64,000 nucleotides of DNA from Pantoea agglomerans (GCF_021397715.1 NZ_CP090207.1:1922001-1986000), one strand, 5' to 3'. Shown: positions 27,941-37,696, counted from the stretch's first letter. Notes: generated from the letters alone by a model not told the origin. Program-made: numbers and translations.

Positions 27941-28678
27941 ATGAAATTAAAGGGGATGTTCAGTCTGGTTCTGGCGCTGTCCACCTTCAGCGCAGTAAGT
28001 GCTGAGGCTCCGCACTGGACGTATGAAGGTCAGGCGGGTCCGGAGCACTGGAGTCAGTTAACCAACGATTTCCACATCTGCCATGAAGGCAAGTCTCAGT
28101 CACCCATCAACATTAAAGATCCAATTGAAGGACATTTACAGCCGCTGAATCTGCATTACCTTAGCTCAGCAGAGAAAGTGATCAACAACGGTCATACCAT
28201 TCAGGTCACTGTCGCTGATGAAGACACCTTTGTGCTGGATAATGAAAAATTTATCCTCAGGCAGTATCACTTCCACACGCCGAGTGAAAACCAGATCAAT
28301 GGTCACACCTTTCCGCTGGAAGCCCACTTTGTACACAGTAAAGAGGATGGCGATCTGGCTGTTGTCGCGGTGATGTTTGAAGTAGGAAAAGAAAATCCGG
28401 CGCTGGTACCGTTAATTGCTGCCATGCCGGAAGAGGAAAATCAGCAGAACAGTATTGATCGTGAAGTCGATTTACGCGCCCTGTTCCCGGAAGACCTGCA
28501 CTATTATCGTTTCAGTGGTTCACTGACTACGCCACCCTGCAGTGAAGGGATACGCTGGCTGGTGCTGAAACAGCCGGTGACGCTCTCCCAGGCTCAGCTT
28601 GACGCCTTTAAACAGGCACTCAAAACCACCAATAATCGTCCGTTGCAGCATCTGAATGGTCGTATGATTGTTGAATAA
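27941..28678 (+). CDS. cah: Periplasmic alpha-class carbonic anhydrase
   Basis: Interconverts CO2 and bicarbonate in the periplasm. The 245-residue protein has a clear signal peptide (cleavage probably after VSA, residue 21). The three zinc histidines are H110, H112 and H129 in QYHFHTPSEN and EAHFVH, and NNGHT (H85) corresponds to the proton-shuttle position. Cysteines C47 and C204 (TTPPCSEG) are placed for the usual disulfide. AGGGA precedes ATG 27941. E. coli K-12 lacks this class of enzyme, and the gene separates blocks that adjoin in E. coli, so it is a lineage-specific or acquired addition. Confidence 0.93.
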   Translation: MKLKGMFSLVLALSTFSAVSAEAPHWTYEGQAGPEHWSQLTNDFHICHEGKSQSPINIKDPIEGHLQPLNLHYLSSAEKVINNGHTIQVTVADEDTFVLDNEKFILRQYHFHTPSENQINGHTFPLEAHFVHSKEDGDLAVVAVMFEVGKENPALVPLIAAMPEEENQQNSIDREVDLRALFPEDLHYYRFSGSLTTPPCSEGIRWLVLKQPVTLSQAQLDAFKQALKTTNNRPLQHLNGRMIVE

Positions 28679-28749
28679 TCCCTGATTGCCGATCGCGGGC
28701 TGACTGCCTCAATGCCCGATATCCCATCGGGCGTAGCAGCGCGTTCTTC

Positions 28750-28772
28750 AGGCGGCCATGAGCCGCCTTTTT
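28750..28772 (+). terminator. Terminator after carbonic anhydrase
   Basis: Stem AGGCGGC/GCCGCCT with a 5-base loop, followed by TTTTT. A second hairpin (CCCGAT...ATCGGG, 28714-28731) lies upstream. Confidence 0.82.
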
Positions 28773-28916
28773 CATGTCTTCCTGATACCAGAAGCGCTGG
28801 CGGAAGCCGCTGCTCAGCGCGCTGCAAAGGATTAACCTGATGATTATCCTCCATTTTGCTTTGTGAAATTAATACTGACATAATTACAGTGTTTTTGCCG
28901 TTCTTTGAGAGGGTAT

Positions 28917-30827
28917 GTGGCAGACGATTTTGCAGTTGATGGCGCGCTGGCGCAGGCGATAGCGGGCTTTAAGCCGCGCGAAGCGCAGCGTGAGATGGCG
29001 CAGGCGGTTTCCGACGCCGTAAAAGAGCAGGGCGAACTGGTGGTCGAAGCGGGTACCGGCACCGGTAAAACCTATGCTTATCTGGCACCCGCGCTGCGGG
29101 CCGGCAAGAAAGTGATCGTCTCGACCGGATCGAAAGCCCTGCAGGATCAGCTGTATGGACGCGATCTGCCCACCATGATCGATGCACTCAAATTTAAAGG
29201 GAAAACCGCCTTGCTGAAAGGGCGCTCCAACTATCTCTGTCTGGAGCGGCTGGAGCAGCAATCGATGGCGGGCGGGGATCTTACTGTCCAGGCGCTGACC
29301 GACCTGGTGACGTTACGTAGCTGGTCGTCGCAGACGGTGGATGGCGATATCAGCAGCTGCGCCGGCGTGACGGAAGACAGCCCGGTCTGGCCGCTGGTCA
29401 CCAGCACCAACGATAACTGTCTGGGCACCGACTGCCCGCGCTATAAAGAGTGCTTTGTCGTGAAGGCACGTAAGCGGGCCATGGATGCGGATGTGGTGGT
29501 GGTAAACCATCATCTGTTTCTCGCCGATCTGGTGGTCAAGGAGGGCGGCTTCGGTGAGTTGATCCCGGAAGCGGATGTGATGATCTTTGATGAGGCCCAT
29601 CAGCTGCCCGATATCGCCAGCCAGTATTTCGGCCAGCAGCTCTCCAGCCGGCAACTGCTCGACCTGGCAAAAGATATTATTACCGCCTACCGCACCGAAG
29701 TGCGTGACGTGCAGCAATTGCAGAAGTCCGCCGATCGCCTGGCGCAGTGCGCGCAGGACTTTCGCCTGTCATTAGGCGATCCAGGCTACCGCGGCAATCT
29801 GCGCGAACTGCTGAGCGATAACACTATTCTGCGCATGTTCACGCTGCTGGATGATGCGCTTGAGCTCTGTTACGACGTGATCAAACTGTCGCTGGGACGT
29901 TCAGCGCTGCTCGATGCGGCGTTTGAACGGGCGGCGCTCTATCGTGGCCGGCTGAAGCGGCTGCGCGCCATCAACGAGCCGGGCTACAGCTACTGGTATG
30001 AATGCACTTCGCGTCACTTTATCCTCGCCCTGACGCCGCTGTCAGTGGCAGAACGCTTCCGTGAAGTGATGGATAACCGTAAAGCCGCATGGATCTTCAC
30101 TTCGGCCACCCTGGCGGTGGATGAGAAGATGGATCACTTCGCCGAGCGGCTGGGCGTTAACGCCGCAAAAAGTTTGATTCTCAACAGCCCGTTCGATTAT
30201 GCGCAGCAGGCCCTGTTGTGCGTGCCGCGCAACCTGCCTGAACCTAACCGGCCCGGCGGCGCTCGCCAGCTGGCTGCCATGATGAAACCGCTGATTGATG
30301 CCAACAAAGGGCGCTGTTTCTTTCTCTGTACCTCGCATCTGATGATGCGTGAGCTGGCGGCGGAGTTTCGCGCCTCTATGACGCTGCCGGTACTGGTGCA
30401 GGGTGAAACCAGCAAAGGTCAGTTGCTGAAGCAGTTTATCGACAAAGGCAATGCCTTACTGGTGGCGACCAGCAGTTTCTGGGAAGGCGTCGACGTACGT
30501 GGCGACGCGCTCTCGCTGGTTATCATCGATAAACTGCCGTTTACCTCACCGGAAGATCCGTTGCTGAAGGCGCGGATGGAAGATTGCCGCATCCGCGGCG
30601 GCGATCCGTTTAACGACGTGCAGCTGCCGGATGCGGTGATCACGCTGAAGCAGGGCGTCGGGCGACTGATCCGGGATACTGACGATCGTGGCGTTCTGGT
30701 GATTTGCGATCAGCGGCTGGTTTCGCGTCCTTACGGTGCGCTGTTTCTCAACAGTCTGCCGCCGACGCCGCGCACCCGCGACATTGCACGCGCCATCGCC
30801 TTTGTACGTCAGCAACCGGACGCCTGA
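28917..30827 (+). CDS. yoaA: DinG-family DNA helicase YoaA
   Basis: YoaA is an iron-sulfur superfamily 2 helicase related to DinG and XPD; in E. coli it works with the HolC subunit of DNA polymerase III in tolerance of chain-terminating nucleotides. From GTG 28917 (GAGAGG upstream) the protein has 636 residues, equal to E. coli. It has Walker A AGTGTGKT and DEAH (FDEAHQLPDIA). Four cluster cysteines are in SNYLC, TNDNC, GTDC and YKEC. The C-terminal helicase motifs are FTSATLA and GVGRLIRDTDDRGVLVICDQR. A TTG at 28905 is also in frame. tsaB follows after 44 bp, probably in one operon. Confidence 0.96.
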   Translation: MADDFAVDGALAQAIAGFKPREAQREMAQAVSDAVKEQGELVVEAGTGTGKTYAYLAPALRAGKKVIVSTGSKALQDQLYGRDLPTMIDALKFKGKTALLKGRSNYLCLERLEQQSMAGGDLTVQALTDLVTLRSWSSQTVDGDISSCAGVTEDSPVWPLVTSTNDNCLGTDCPRYKECFVVKARKRAMDADVVVVNHHLFLADLVVKEGGFGELIPEADVMIFDEAHQLPDIASQYFGQQLSSRQLLDLAKDIITAYRTEVRDVQQLQKSADRLAQCAQDFRLSLGDPGYRGNLRELLSDNTILRMFTLLDDALELCYDVIKLSLGRSALLDAAFERAALYRGRLKRLRAINEPGYSYWYECTSRHFILALTPLSVAERFREVMDNRKAAWIFTSATLAVDEKMDHFAERLGVNAAKSLILNSPFDYAQQALLCVPRNLPEPNRPGGARQLAAMMKPLIDANKGRCFFLCTSHLMMRELAAEFRASMTLPVLVQGETSKGQLLKQFIDKGNALLVATSSFWEGVDVRGDALSLVIIDKLPFTSPEDPLLKARMEDCRIRGGDPFNDVQLPDAVITLKQGVGRLIRDTDDRGVLVICDQRLVSRPYGALFLNSLPPTPRTRDIARAIAFVRQQPDA

Positions 30828-30871
30828 TTTTATGGTAAGATGCGCGCCGTTTTCATTCTCCTGAGGTGGTC

Positions 30872-31570
30872 ATGTCAGCCCGAATTTTAGCGCTGGATAC
30901 GGCGACAGAAGCCTGTTCAGCGGCCTTGCTGAATCAGCAACAGATTGATGCCCGATTTGAGATCGCCCCGCGCGATCATACGCAGCGCATTTTGCCGCTG
31001 ATTGAAGAGTTACTGCTGGCGCAGCAGCTCGACCTGACGCAACTCGACGCGCTGGCCTTTGGCCGCGGTCCCGGCAGTTTTACCGGCGTACGCATCGGTA
31101 TTGGTATCGCCCAGGGGCTGGCGCTGGGTGCAGCGCTACCGATGATCGGCATTTCTACCCTGGCTACGCTGGCTGAAGGTGCCTGGCGTCTGCAGGGCGC
31201 GACCCGCGTTTTAGCCGCCATTGATGCGCGAATGGGGGAGGTCTACTGGGCCGAGTATCAGCGTGACGAAAATGGTGTCTGGCAGGGCGAAACCAGCGAA
31301 AGCGTATTATCCCCTGAGGCCGCACTGGCCAGGATGCAGGCGCTGTCCGGCGAATGGATGACTGCCGGTACCGGCTGGCAAGCCTATCCTGCACTGCAGC
31401 AGGGTCATGCGCTGACGCTGCATGCCAGTGAGGTCACGCTACCGGCGGCAGAAGATATGCTGCCGCTGGCCGTCATTGCCTTGCAGCAGGGCAAGACGCT
31501 GCAGCCGGAAAATGCCGAGCCAACTTATCTGCGTAATGAAGTGGCATGGAAAAAGTTGCCAGGCCGCTAG
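30872..31570 (+). CDS. tsaB: tRNA t6A synthesis protein TsaB
   Basis: TsaB is the partner of TsaD and TsaE in making N6-threonylcarbamoyladenosine at position 37 of ANN-decoding tRNAs. It has an ASKHA fold and is essential in E. coli. The 232-residue product starts [20 protein letters not shown] and contains [25 protein letters not shown] and [16 protein letters not shown]. It ends [17 protein letters not shown] as in E. coli. GAGGTGG precedes ATG 30872. It follows yoaA closely and precedes yeaY. Confidence 0.96.
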   Translation: MSARILALDTATEACSAALLNQQQIDARFEIAPRDHTQRILPLIEELLLAQQLDLTQLDALAFGRGPGSFTGVRIGIGIAQGLALGAALPMIGISTLATLAEGAWRLQGATRVLAAIDARMGEVYWAEYQRDENGVWQGETSESVLSPEAALARMQALSGEWMTAGTGWQAYPALQQGHALTLHASEVTLPAAEDMLPLAVIALQQGKTLQPENAEPTYLRNEVAWKKLPGR

Positions 31571-31630
31571 ATCGCACGCAACTTATTGTTATGCGTCCAG
31601 TCTAAGCCATTACGTAACTGGAGAACGCCT

Positions 31631-32224
31631 ATGTCAATGTGCGCTAAAGGGCTAACGGGTCTGCTACTGACCTGTACGCTGGTTTTAACAGGTTGTGTGT
31701 CGATTCCTGACACGCTGCAGGGCAGTTCACCACAGCCGCAACAGGATTTGTTGCGGGTAATGAACGATCCGGCCATCTATACCGGCCAGGAATCGCGTTT
31801 TGGCGGCAAAGTCGTGAATGTCACCAACCTCAATGGCAAAACCCGGCTGGAGATCGCTACGCAGCCGCTGGATGAGAGTGCCCGGCCCCGGCTGGGAGCC
31901 GCTTCGGTAGGGCGTATCTATGCCGACATCCACGGTTTCGTTGATCCCGTGGATGTGAAAGATCAGTTTGTCACGGTGCTGGGAACCATCAAAGGCACCG
32001 AGCCGGGTAAAATCGGTGAGGCGAATTACAAATTTGTGGTGATTGACGTGCGGGGTTATCAGCGCTGGCATCTCACCCGACAGGTGACAACACCGCCGCA
32101 GCCGATCGATCCGTGGATCTGGTATGGCCCGACGCGTCATCGCCCGGGCTACTGGGGACCGAATCCCTACTGGGGAATGTACAGCAGCGGCCCGGCCCAG
32201 GTAGAAACGATTCTGACTGAGTAA
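31631..32224 (+). CDS. yeaY: Slp-family outer-membrane lipoprotein YeaY
   Basis: A 197-residue lipoprotein of the Slp/YeaY family, of unknown precise function. The lipobox LTGC (after [18 protein letters not shown]) predicts acylation at Cys 22. The mature part contains [44 protein letters not shown] and [11 protein letters not shown]...[12 protein letters not shown], ending in an aromatic/Gly/Pro region. In E. coli transcription is reported to be sigma-E dependent; I did not find a convincing sigma-E site. GGAG precedes ATG 31631. Confidence 0.92.
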   Translation: MSMCAKGLTGLLLTCTLVLTGCVSIPDTLQGSSPQPQQDLLRVMNDPAIYTGQESRFGGKVVNVTNLNGKTRLEIATQPLDESARPRLGAASVGRIYADIHGFVDPVDVKDQFVTVLGTIKGTEPGKIGEANYKFVVIDVRGYQRWHLTRQVTTPPQPIDPWIWYGPTRHRPGYWGPNPYWGMYSSGPAQVETILTE

Positions 32225-32244
32225 CCCGTAGTGCCCTTTTTTTT

Positions 32245-32277
32245 AGCCCGGTAGCGCTGCTCGCCGCCGGGCTTTTT
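32245..32277 (+). terminator. Terminator after yeaY
   Basis: Arms AGCCCGG (32245-32251) and CCGGGCT (32267-32273), followed by TTTTTATT. Confidence 0.78.
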
Positions 32278-32344
32278 ATTTGGCTGTTTTAACAGCACGA
32301 AATTTAGTGATGGACTTCGCAACCTCAACATGCCGAAGCAGGCA

Positions 32345-32361
32345 AACTGGTACAATCAGTT
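32345..32361. promoter_or_regulatory. FadR operator overlapping the fadD promoter
   Basis: AACTGGTACAATCAGTT fits the FadR pattern of AACTGGT and CAGTT halves and resembles the E. coli fadD operator. It contains TACAAT (32351-32356), a good -10 hexamer, so FadR binding would block RNA polymerase. The fadR gene itself is at 41565-42284. Confidence 0.7.
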
Positions 32362-32431
32362 AAAATATTGTTAACAAACCAGATTGGCTGAGGCAGCGAT
32401 GGAAATACAACATGATTATCGGGGTGGATCC

Positions 32432-34108
32432 TTGAATAAGGTTTGGCTGAAACGCTACCCGGCAGATGTGCCTGCCGAAATAAGTGCAGATCGTTATACT
32501 TCGCTGGTGGATCTGTTTGAGCAGGCCGCAAAACGCTACGCCGATCAACCTGCCTTCTGGAACATGGGTCAGAAGATGACCTACCGCCAGCTGGAAGAGA
32601 AAAGTCGCGCTTTCGCCGCTTATCTGCAACAGCAACTGGGACTGAAAGCGGGCGACCGGGTCGCCCTGATGATGCCGAACCTGCTGCAGTATCCGGTGGC
32701 ACTGTTTGGTGTGCTGCGTGCTGGCATGGTGGTGGTCAACGTCAACCCGCTCTATACGCCGCGCGAGCTCAAGCATCAGCTGAATGACAGCGGTGCCAGC
32801 GCCATCGTTATTGTGTCGAATTTTGCCCACACGCTGGAAAAAGTGGTGGCAGAAACCGCTGTTCGCCATGTGATCCTGACCCGGATGGGCGATCAACTGG
32901 CGCCGGTAAAAGCTACGCTGGTTAATTTCGTGGTTAAATATGTCAAACGACTGGTGCCCAAATACCATCTGCCAGGCGCGATCTCATTTCGTGAGGTGAT
33001 GGAGGCCGGCGCCACGCTGACTTATCAGCGGCCGACGGTGACCAATGACGACCTCGCTTTTCTGCAATACACCGGCGGCACCACCGGCATTGCCAAAGGC
33101 GCGATGCTGACTCACCGCAATATGCAGGCCAACCTTGAACAGACCAAAGCCACCTACGGTAAAGTGCTGCGTGACGGTAAAGAGTGCGTGGTCACGGCGT
33201 TGCCGCTTTATCATATCTTTGCTCTGACGGTAAATGGCCTGCTGTTCCTGGAACTGGGCGGGCAGAATCTGCTGATCACCAATCCACGCGATATTCCCGG
33301 CTTTGTGAAAGAGCTGGCGAAATTTCCCTTCACCGCTATTACCGGCGTCAATACCCTGTTTAACGCTCTGCTGAACGATGAGCAGTTCAATAAGCTCGAT
33401 TTCAGTACGCTGCGGTTGTCAGCCGGTGGCGGGATGGCGGTGCAGAAAGCGGTGGCAGAACGCTGGGAAAAGCTGACCGGCCACTATCTGCTGGAGGGCT
33501 ACGGCCTGACCGAGTGTTCACCGCTGGTATCGGTGAACCCTTACGACATCAGCTGTCACACCGGCAGTATTGGTTTGCCGGTTCCCTCAACCGACGTGTT
33601 GATTGTTGATGATAATGGTAATGAGGTGTCACCGGGTGAACCGGGCGAACTCTGTATCCGCGGTCCTCAGGTGATGCTCGGCTACTGGCAGCGTCCGGAT
33701 GCCACCGAGGAAGTGCTGAAAAATGGCTGGCTCCACAGCGGCGATATTGTTACCGTTGATCAGGAAGGCTTTATTCGCATCGTCGATCGTAAAAAAGATA
33801 TGATTCTGGTCTCCGGCTTTAACGTCTATCCGAATGAGATCGAAGATGTGCTGATGCAACATCCCAAAGTGCGTGAAGCGGCCGCTATCGGCGTGCCCAG
33901 CGATCTTTCTGGCGAGGCGGTCAAAGTCTGCGTGGTGAAGAAAGATCCCTCACTGACCAAAGAGGAGTTGCTTGATCACTGCCGCCGTCAGCTGACCGGA
34001 TACAAGGTGCCAAAAATCATCGAGTTTCGTGAGGAGCTGCCAAAAACCAACGTTGGCAAAATTCTGCGCCGCGAATTGCGCGACGAAGTGAAACCCAGCG
34101 CAAGCTAA
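32432..34108 (+). CDS. fadD: Long-chain fatty acid-CoA ligase FadD
   Basis: Activates imported long-chain fatty acids to acyl-CoA at the inner membrane, releasing the FadR ligand and feeding beta-oxidation. The start is TTG 32432, as in E. coli, with GGTGG upstream; it gives 558 residues beginning [14 protein letters not shown]. The ATP/AMP motif [12 protein letters not shown], the [14 protein letters not shown] segment, and the FACS signature around [17 protein letters not shown]...[21 protein letters not shown] are complete, as is the C-terminal [15 protein letters not shown] with the catalytic lysine. A longer frame from 32384 exists but is not supported by similarity. Confidence 0.97.
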   Translation: MNKVWLKRYPADVPAEISADRYTSLVDLFEQAAKRYADQPAFWNMGQKMTYRQLEEKSRAFAAYLQQQLGLKAGDRVALMMPNLLQYPVALFGVLRAGMVVVNVNPLYTPRELKHQLNDSGASAIVIVSNFAHTLEKVVAETAVRHVILTRMGDQLAPVKATLVNFVVKYVKRLVPKYHLPGAISFREVMEAGATLTYQRPTVTNDDLAFLQYTGGTTGIAKGAMLTHRNMQANLEQTKATYGKVLRDGKECVVTALPLYHIFALTVNGLLFLELGGQNLLITNPRDIPGFVKELAKFPFTAITGVNTLFNALLNDEQFNKLDFSTLRLSAGGGMAVQKAVAERWEKLTGHYLLEGYGLTECSPLVSVNPYDISCHTGSIGLPVPSTDVLIVDDNGNEVSPGEPGELCIRGPQVMLGYWQRPDATEEVLKNGWLHSGDIVTVDQEGFIRIVDRKKDMILVSGFNVYPNEIEDVLMQHPKVREAAAIGVPSDLSGEAVKVCVVKKDPSLTKEELLDHCRRQLTGYKVPKIIEFREELPKTNVGKILRRELRDEVKPSAS

Positions 34109-34130
34109 GCGCTGGAAAGATTCAGGTCAG

Positions 34131-34153
34131 ACGCCGGCATGTCCGGCGTTTTT
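34131..34153 (+). terminator. Terminator after fadD
   Basis: Stem ACGCCGG/CCGGCGT with loop CATGT and TTTTT. The T run continues as ACTTTTTT toward rnd. Confidence 0.8.
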
Positions 34154-34207
34154 ACTTTTTTAACATGGAGCGCCGCACGTTGTTAGCTGCGGTGGAAAAA
34201 ACCAGAC

Positions 34208-35329
34208 GTGAACTACTCTCTGATCGACCAGGATGAACAGCTGGCTGAAGTCTGCCAGAAAGCGCGCCAGCAATCGGCTGTCGCGCTGGATACTGAATTT
34301 GTCCGCACCCGGACCTACTACCCGCAACTCGGTTTGATCCAGCTGTTCGATGACCACCAGCTTGTGCTGATCGATCCCCTCGCGATCCGTGACTGGTCGC
34401 CGTTTATTGCCTTACTCACTGATACCGCGGTGACCAAATTCCTGCACGCCGGTGGCGAAGACCTGGAAGTGTTCCTGCACCGTTTTGGTGTGCTGCCACA
34501 GCCGATGATCGATACCCAGATTCTGGCAGCGTTCTCCGGCCAGCCGCTTTCCTGGGGCTTTGCCTCAATGGTGGCCCACTTTACCCAGGTCGAGCTGGAC
34601 AAGAGCGAGTCGCGTACCGACTGGTTAGCGCGCCCGCTCACCGAGCGTCAATGTCAGTATGCGGCAGCCGATGTTCACTATCTGCTGCCCATTGCTCGTC
34701 AGCTGATGGTGCAGACTGAGGCGGCCGGCAACATGGCTGCCGCACTCAGTGAGTGTGACAACCTCTGTCAGCGTCGTCTTGATACTCTGGCACCTGAGGA
34801 AGCGTGGCGTGAGATCACCAATGCCTGGCAACTGCGTCCGCGTCAGCTGGCGGCGCTGCAGCGGCTGGCCGCGTGGCGTCTGAAACTGGCGCGTGAAAAA
34901 GATATGGCGGTTAACTTTGTGGTGCGTGAAGAGCATCTGTGGAAAGTGGCGCGCTTTATGCCAGGTTCGCTGGGCGAACTGGACCATCTCGGCCTGTCAG
35001 GGCACGAGATCCGTTTCCACGGCAAAACCCTGGTGGCGCTGGTGGCAGAAGCCCAGGCGCTGGATGAGAGTGAATTGCCCGCCGCGCTCGGCAATCTGAT
35101 CGACCATCCGCATTACAAGCAGGTGTTCAAAGCGATGAAAGCGCTGGTACAGCAGGTCAGCGAGCAGAGCGGATTCAGCCAGGAGTTACTGGCGTCACGG
35201 CGTCAGATCAATCAGGTGCTGAGCCAGCACTGGGGCCTGAAGCCACAGGGACGTCAGCCGGAGTTACTGACCGGATGGCGCGGGGAACTGCTGAAACCCG
35301 GCATTGATGAGATTCTGGCCGGAGTGTGA
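34208..35329 (+). CDS. rnd: Ribonuclease D
   Basis: A 3'-5' exoribonuclease that trims tRNA precursors. The product has 373 residues from GTG 34208. The DEDD catalytic region is seen in ALDTEFVRTRTYYPQLG (D28, E30), HAGGEDLEVF and QYAAADVHYLLP; two HRDC domains follow (about 210-290 and 295-370). The start has no Shine-Dalgarno, but a uridine-rich run precedes it; in E. coli rnd a non-ATG start and an upstream U-run needed for translation have been described. An out-of-frame 23-codon ORF (34165-34236) overlaps the start. Confidence 0.95.
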   Translation: MNYSLIDQDEQLAEVCQKARQQSAVALDTEFVRTRTYYPQLGLIQLFDDHQLVLIDPLAIRDWSPFIALLTDTAVTKFLHAGGEDLEVFLHRFGVLPQPMIDTQILAAFSGQPLSWGFASMVAHFTQVELDKSESRTDWLARPLTERQCQYAAADVHYLLPIARQLMVQTEAAGNMAAALSECDNLCQRRLDTLAPEEAWREITNAWQLRPRQLAALQRLAAWRLKLAREKDMAVNFVVREEHLWKVARFMPGSLGELDHLGLSGHEIRFHGKTLVALVAEAQALDESELPAALGNLIDHPHYKQVFKAMKALVQQVSEQSGFSQELLASRRQINQVLSQHWGLKPQGRQPELLTGWRGELLKPGIDEILAGV

Positions 35330-35336
35330 CCGATAA

Positions 35337-35366
35337 AATTTCCCCTGCTACTGCGCAGGGGAAATT
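35337..35366. terminator. Hairpin between convergent rnd and minE
   Basis: Twelve-bp perfect arms AATTTCCCCTGC and GCAGGGGAAATT around TACTGC. The A/T ends are part of the stem, so either strand ends in a short T stretch. Probably a bidirectional terminator. Confidence 0.65.
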
Positions 35367-35382
35367 CAGGAAACGGTCAGCG

Positions 35383-35652
35383 TCATTTAGTCACTTCTTC
35401 CGTTTCCGGTAGCGTGACGTTCAGCTCCAGAATAGAGATGTCGTCACCTTTCTGATCGAGCTGAACCGTGACCATTTCCGGATCGATTTTGACATATTTA
35501 CAAATCACTTCCAGAATGTCGCGCTTGAGCTGCGGAAGATAGTGGGGCTCACTGTCGCCCCTTCTGCGTTCTGCCACAATAATCTGCAGCCTTTCCTTGG
35601 CTATATTGGCAGTGTTCTTCTTCCGGGATAAAAAGAAATCGAGTAATGCCAT
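35383..35652 (-). CDS. minE: Cell division topological specificity factor MinE
   Basis: MinE stimulates MinD ATPase and drives pole-to-pole oscillation, so that the MinCD inhibitor spares mid-cell. It is 89 residues. The membrane-targeting N-terminus [30 protein letters not shown] includes the MinD-contact helix (about 13-31). The C-terminal dimer domain carries [24 protein letters not shown]. Three bases separate it from minD, and it is the last gene of minCDE. Confidence 0.98.
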   Translation of the reverse strand: MALLDFFLSRKKNTANIAKERLQIIVAERRRGDSEPHYLPQLKRDILEVICKYVKIDPEMVTVQLDQKGDDISILELNVTLPETEEVTK

Positions 35653-35655
35653 GGT

Positions 35656-36468
35656 TTATCCCCCGAACAGGCGTTTCAGGAAACCCTTCTTCTCTTCTTC
35701 AATAAAGCGGAAGGGGCGTACTTCACCGAGCAACCGTTCAACGGTATCGGCATAGGCTTTGCCAGCATCTGATTCACCATCGAGGATCACCGGCTCGCCC
35801 TGGTTAGAGGCACGTAACACCGATTGATCTTCCGGAATCACGCCGACCAGAGGAATGCGTAAGATTTCCAGCACGTCTTCCATGCTCAGCATATCGCCAC
35901 GGTTTACCCGGCCAGGGTTATAGCGGGTCAGCAGCAGGTGCTCCTTAACCGGCTCCTGGCTGTTTTCTGCGCGACGGGACTTGGAAGAGATAATACCGAG
36001 AATACGGTCAGAGTCACGCACCGACGAGACTTCCGGGTTGGTGGTGATAATCGCTTCATCAGCGAAGTAGAGCGCCATCAGCGCGCCGGTTTCAATCCCT
36101 GCCGGAGAGTCGCAGACGATAAAATCAAACTCCATCGCCGCTAAATCGTTGAGGACTTTTTCGACACCTTCGCGGGTCAGGGCATCTTTATCGCGGGTCT
36201 GTGACGCAGGCAGAATGTAGAGTTGCTCGGTGCGCTTATCGCGAATCAACGCCTGATTCAGCGACGCATCGCCCTGAATCACGTTGACGAAATCGTAGAC
36301 CACGCGTCGTTCACAACCCATGATCAAATCCAGGTTACGCAGACCGATATCGAAATCGATAACGACCGTTTTTTTGCCTTTCTGCGCTAAACCGGTGGCG
36401 ATGGCCGCGCTTGACGTGGTCTTACCAACGCCCCCTTTACCGGATGTAACTACAATAATGCGTGCCAT
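35656..36468 (-). CDS. minD: Septum-site ATPase MinD
   Basis: A membrane-associated ATPase of the ParA/MRP family that recruits MinC. The 270 residues start MARIIVVTSGKGGVGKTTSSAA, containing the deviant Walker A with its signature lysine. The switch region FDIGLRNLDLIMGCE and CDSPAGIE follow. The C-terminal amphipathic membrane helix EEKKGFLKRLFGG is intact. ATG 36468 is chosen by similarity; the frame extends to 36489. It is the middle gene of minCDE. Confidence 0.98.
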   Translation of the reverse strand: MARIIVVTSGKGGVGKTTSSAAIATGLAQKGKKTVVIDFDIGLRNLDLIMGCERRVVYDFVNVIQGDASLNQALIRDKRTEQLYILPASQTRDKDALTREGVEKVLNDLAAMEFDFIVCDSPAGIETGALMALYFADEAIITTNPEVSSVRDSDRILGIISSKSRRAENSQEPVKEHLLLTRYNPGRVNRGDMLSMEDVLEILRIPLVGVIPEDQSVLRASNQGEPVILDGESDAGKAYADTVERLLGEVRPFRFIEEEKKGFLKRLFGG

Positions 36469-36501
36469 AAATGTTGATTTCCTTAACAAAAGAAAAGGGG
36501 C

Positions 36502-37203
36502 CTAATTAAGTGTCTGGATGGTGAGCGCGCCATCCTGCAGGCAAAGGCGCGCCGCTTTACCAAAAAAAGCTTCGGGGATCTGATCCATGATCCAGTATTC
36601 GCCAGCAATCGAGACCAGCTCTGCCGCCAGATTGGTACAAAAAATCTGGCAATCCCGGTCTCCGCCAGCGCCGGCGAGCGCCCGACCGCGCATCATGCCG
36701 TAAATATGAATGTTGCCGTCCGCAACCAGTTCGGCACCGGCACTGACGCTGCTGGTGATGATTAAATCCGCGTCACGGGCATAAATTTGCTGACCAGAAC
36801 GCACCGGGGTATTCACGATGCGGGTTTTGGCCGCCAGCGGTTCAGCCACCACCGGCTGAGGTTCAGGTGCGGGAGCATCGCTGCGGCTTTTCGCCTCTTT
36901 GCCCTCCGCCAGAACCGGCAGGCCTGCGCGTGAAATCATGCGTTTCAACGCATCATCTTTACAGCCGCTCACGCCGACAATGCGCAAACCGGTGGCGATA
37001 ATCGCCTGCTGTAGCTGCTTCCAGTTAATATCGGCACTTAAAGCCGCAACGTTCAGCACCACCGGGGCGTTTTTCAGGAAATCCGGAGCCTGGTCAATCT
37101 TGTCCTGAAGTGCCTTACGAATCACCGCGGGATCGTGGTGATGCAGATGGACGACAGATAGGGTGAAACTGCTACCTTTGAATTCGATTGGCGTTTGCGA
37201 CAT
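36502..37203 (-). CDS. minC: Septum-site inhibitor MinC
   Basis: MinC blocks FtsZ polymer assembly away from mid-cell. The protein is 233 residues. The N-terminal FtsZ-inhibiting domain (about 1-105) has [16 protein letters not shown] and [15 protein letters not shown] proline/alanine linker is followed by the C-terminal beta-helix domain ([47 protein letters not shown]), which binds MinD. It is the first gene of the operon, divergent from ycgL. Confidence 0.97.
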   Translation of the reverse strand: MSQTPIEFKGSSFTLSVVHLHHHDPAVIRKALQDKIDQAPDFLKNAPVVLNVAALSADINWKQLQQAIIATGLRIVGVSGCKDDALKRMISRAGLPVLAEGKEAKSRSDAPAPEPQPVVAEPLAAKTRIVNTPVRSGQQIYARDADLIITSSVSAGAELVADGNIHIYGMMRGRALAGAGGDRDCQIFCTNLAAELVSIAGEYWIMDQIPEAFFGKAARLCLQDGALTIQTLN

Positions 37204-37358
37204 CTGTCCCGACTCAGTCCTGTTTTCACTACCGTTGGCTAAGCGACGATAAAATCATCATTAAAGCGCCAACGGTGAATATTCGAAGTTCTGCAAGCAT
37301 GTTATAGTTACAGCTATATTCAGACAAGCCTCAACGCTGGTTAATTCGAGTAAAAAAT

Positions 37359-37634
37359 ATGTTTTGTGTGATCTACAGAAGCCCACTGCGCGACCAGACT
37401 TATCTTTATGTTGAAAAAAAAGACGATTTTTCTCGCGTACCGCCCGAATTGCTGAAAGGCTTTGGCAAGCCTCAGCTGGCAATGGTGCTGAAGCTGGCGG
37501 GCCGCGACAGGCTGGCTAATGCGGATATCAATAAAGTTAAGCAGGGATTGAGTGAGCAGGGCTATTATTTACAACTGCCGCCGCCGATAGAAAGTCTGCT
37601 TACCCTTCATCTGCAGACCGATAAAAAAGTTTAA
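37359..37634 (+). CDS. ycgL: YcgL-domain protein
   Basis: A 91-residue cytoplasmic protein of unknown function with the YcgL domain: [44 protein letters not shown] and [19 protein letters not shown]. coli YcgL is somewhat longer at both ends. It is divergent from minC, as in E. coli. Confidence 0.93.
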   Translation: MFCVIYRSPLRDQTYLYVEKKDDFSRVPPELLKGFGKPQLAMVLKLAGRDRLANADINKVKQGLSEQGYYLQLPPPIESLLTLHLQTDKKV

Positions 37635-37649
37635 TTCGGATTCATCTGT

Positions 37650-37696
37650 AAATATTAATCCTGTCGCGCTGAAGCCGTCAGGTTTAATATTTTTTT
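37650..37696 (+). terminator. Probable terminator after ycgL
   Basis: Arms AAATATTA..CCTG and CAGG..TAATATTT (with a small internal loop) enclose about 15 bases and are followed by TTTTT. The rest of the 314-bp gap to ycgM is AT-rich and holds no gene that I can see. Confidence 0.55.
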
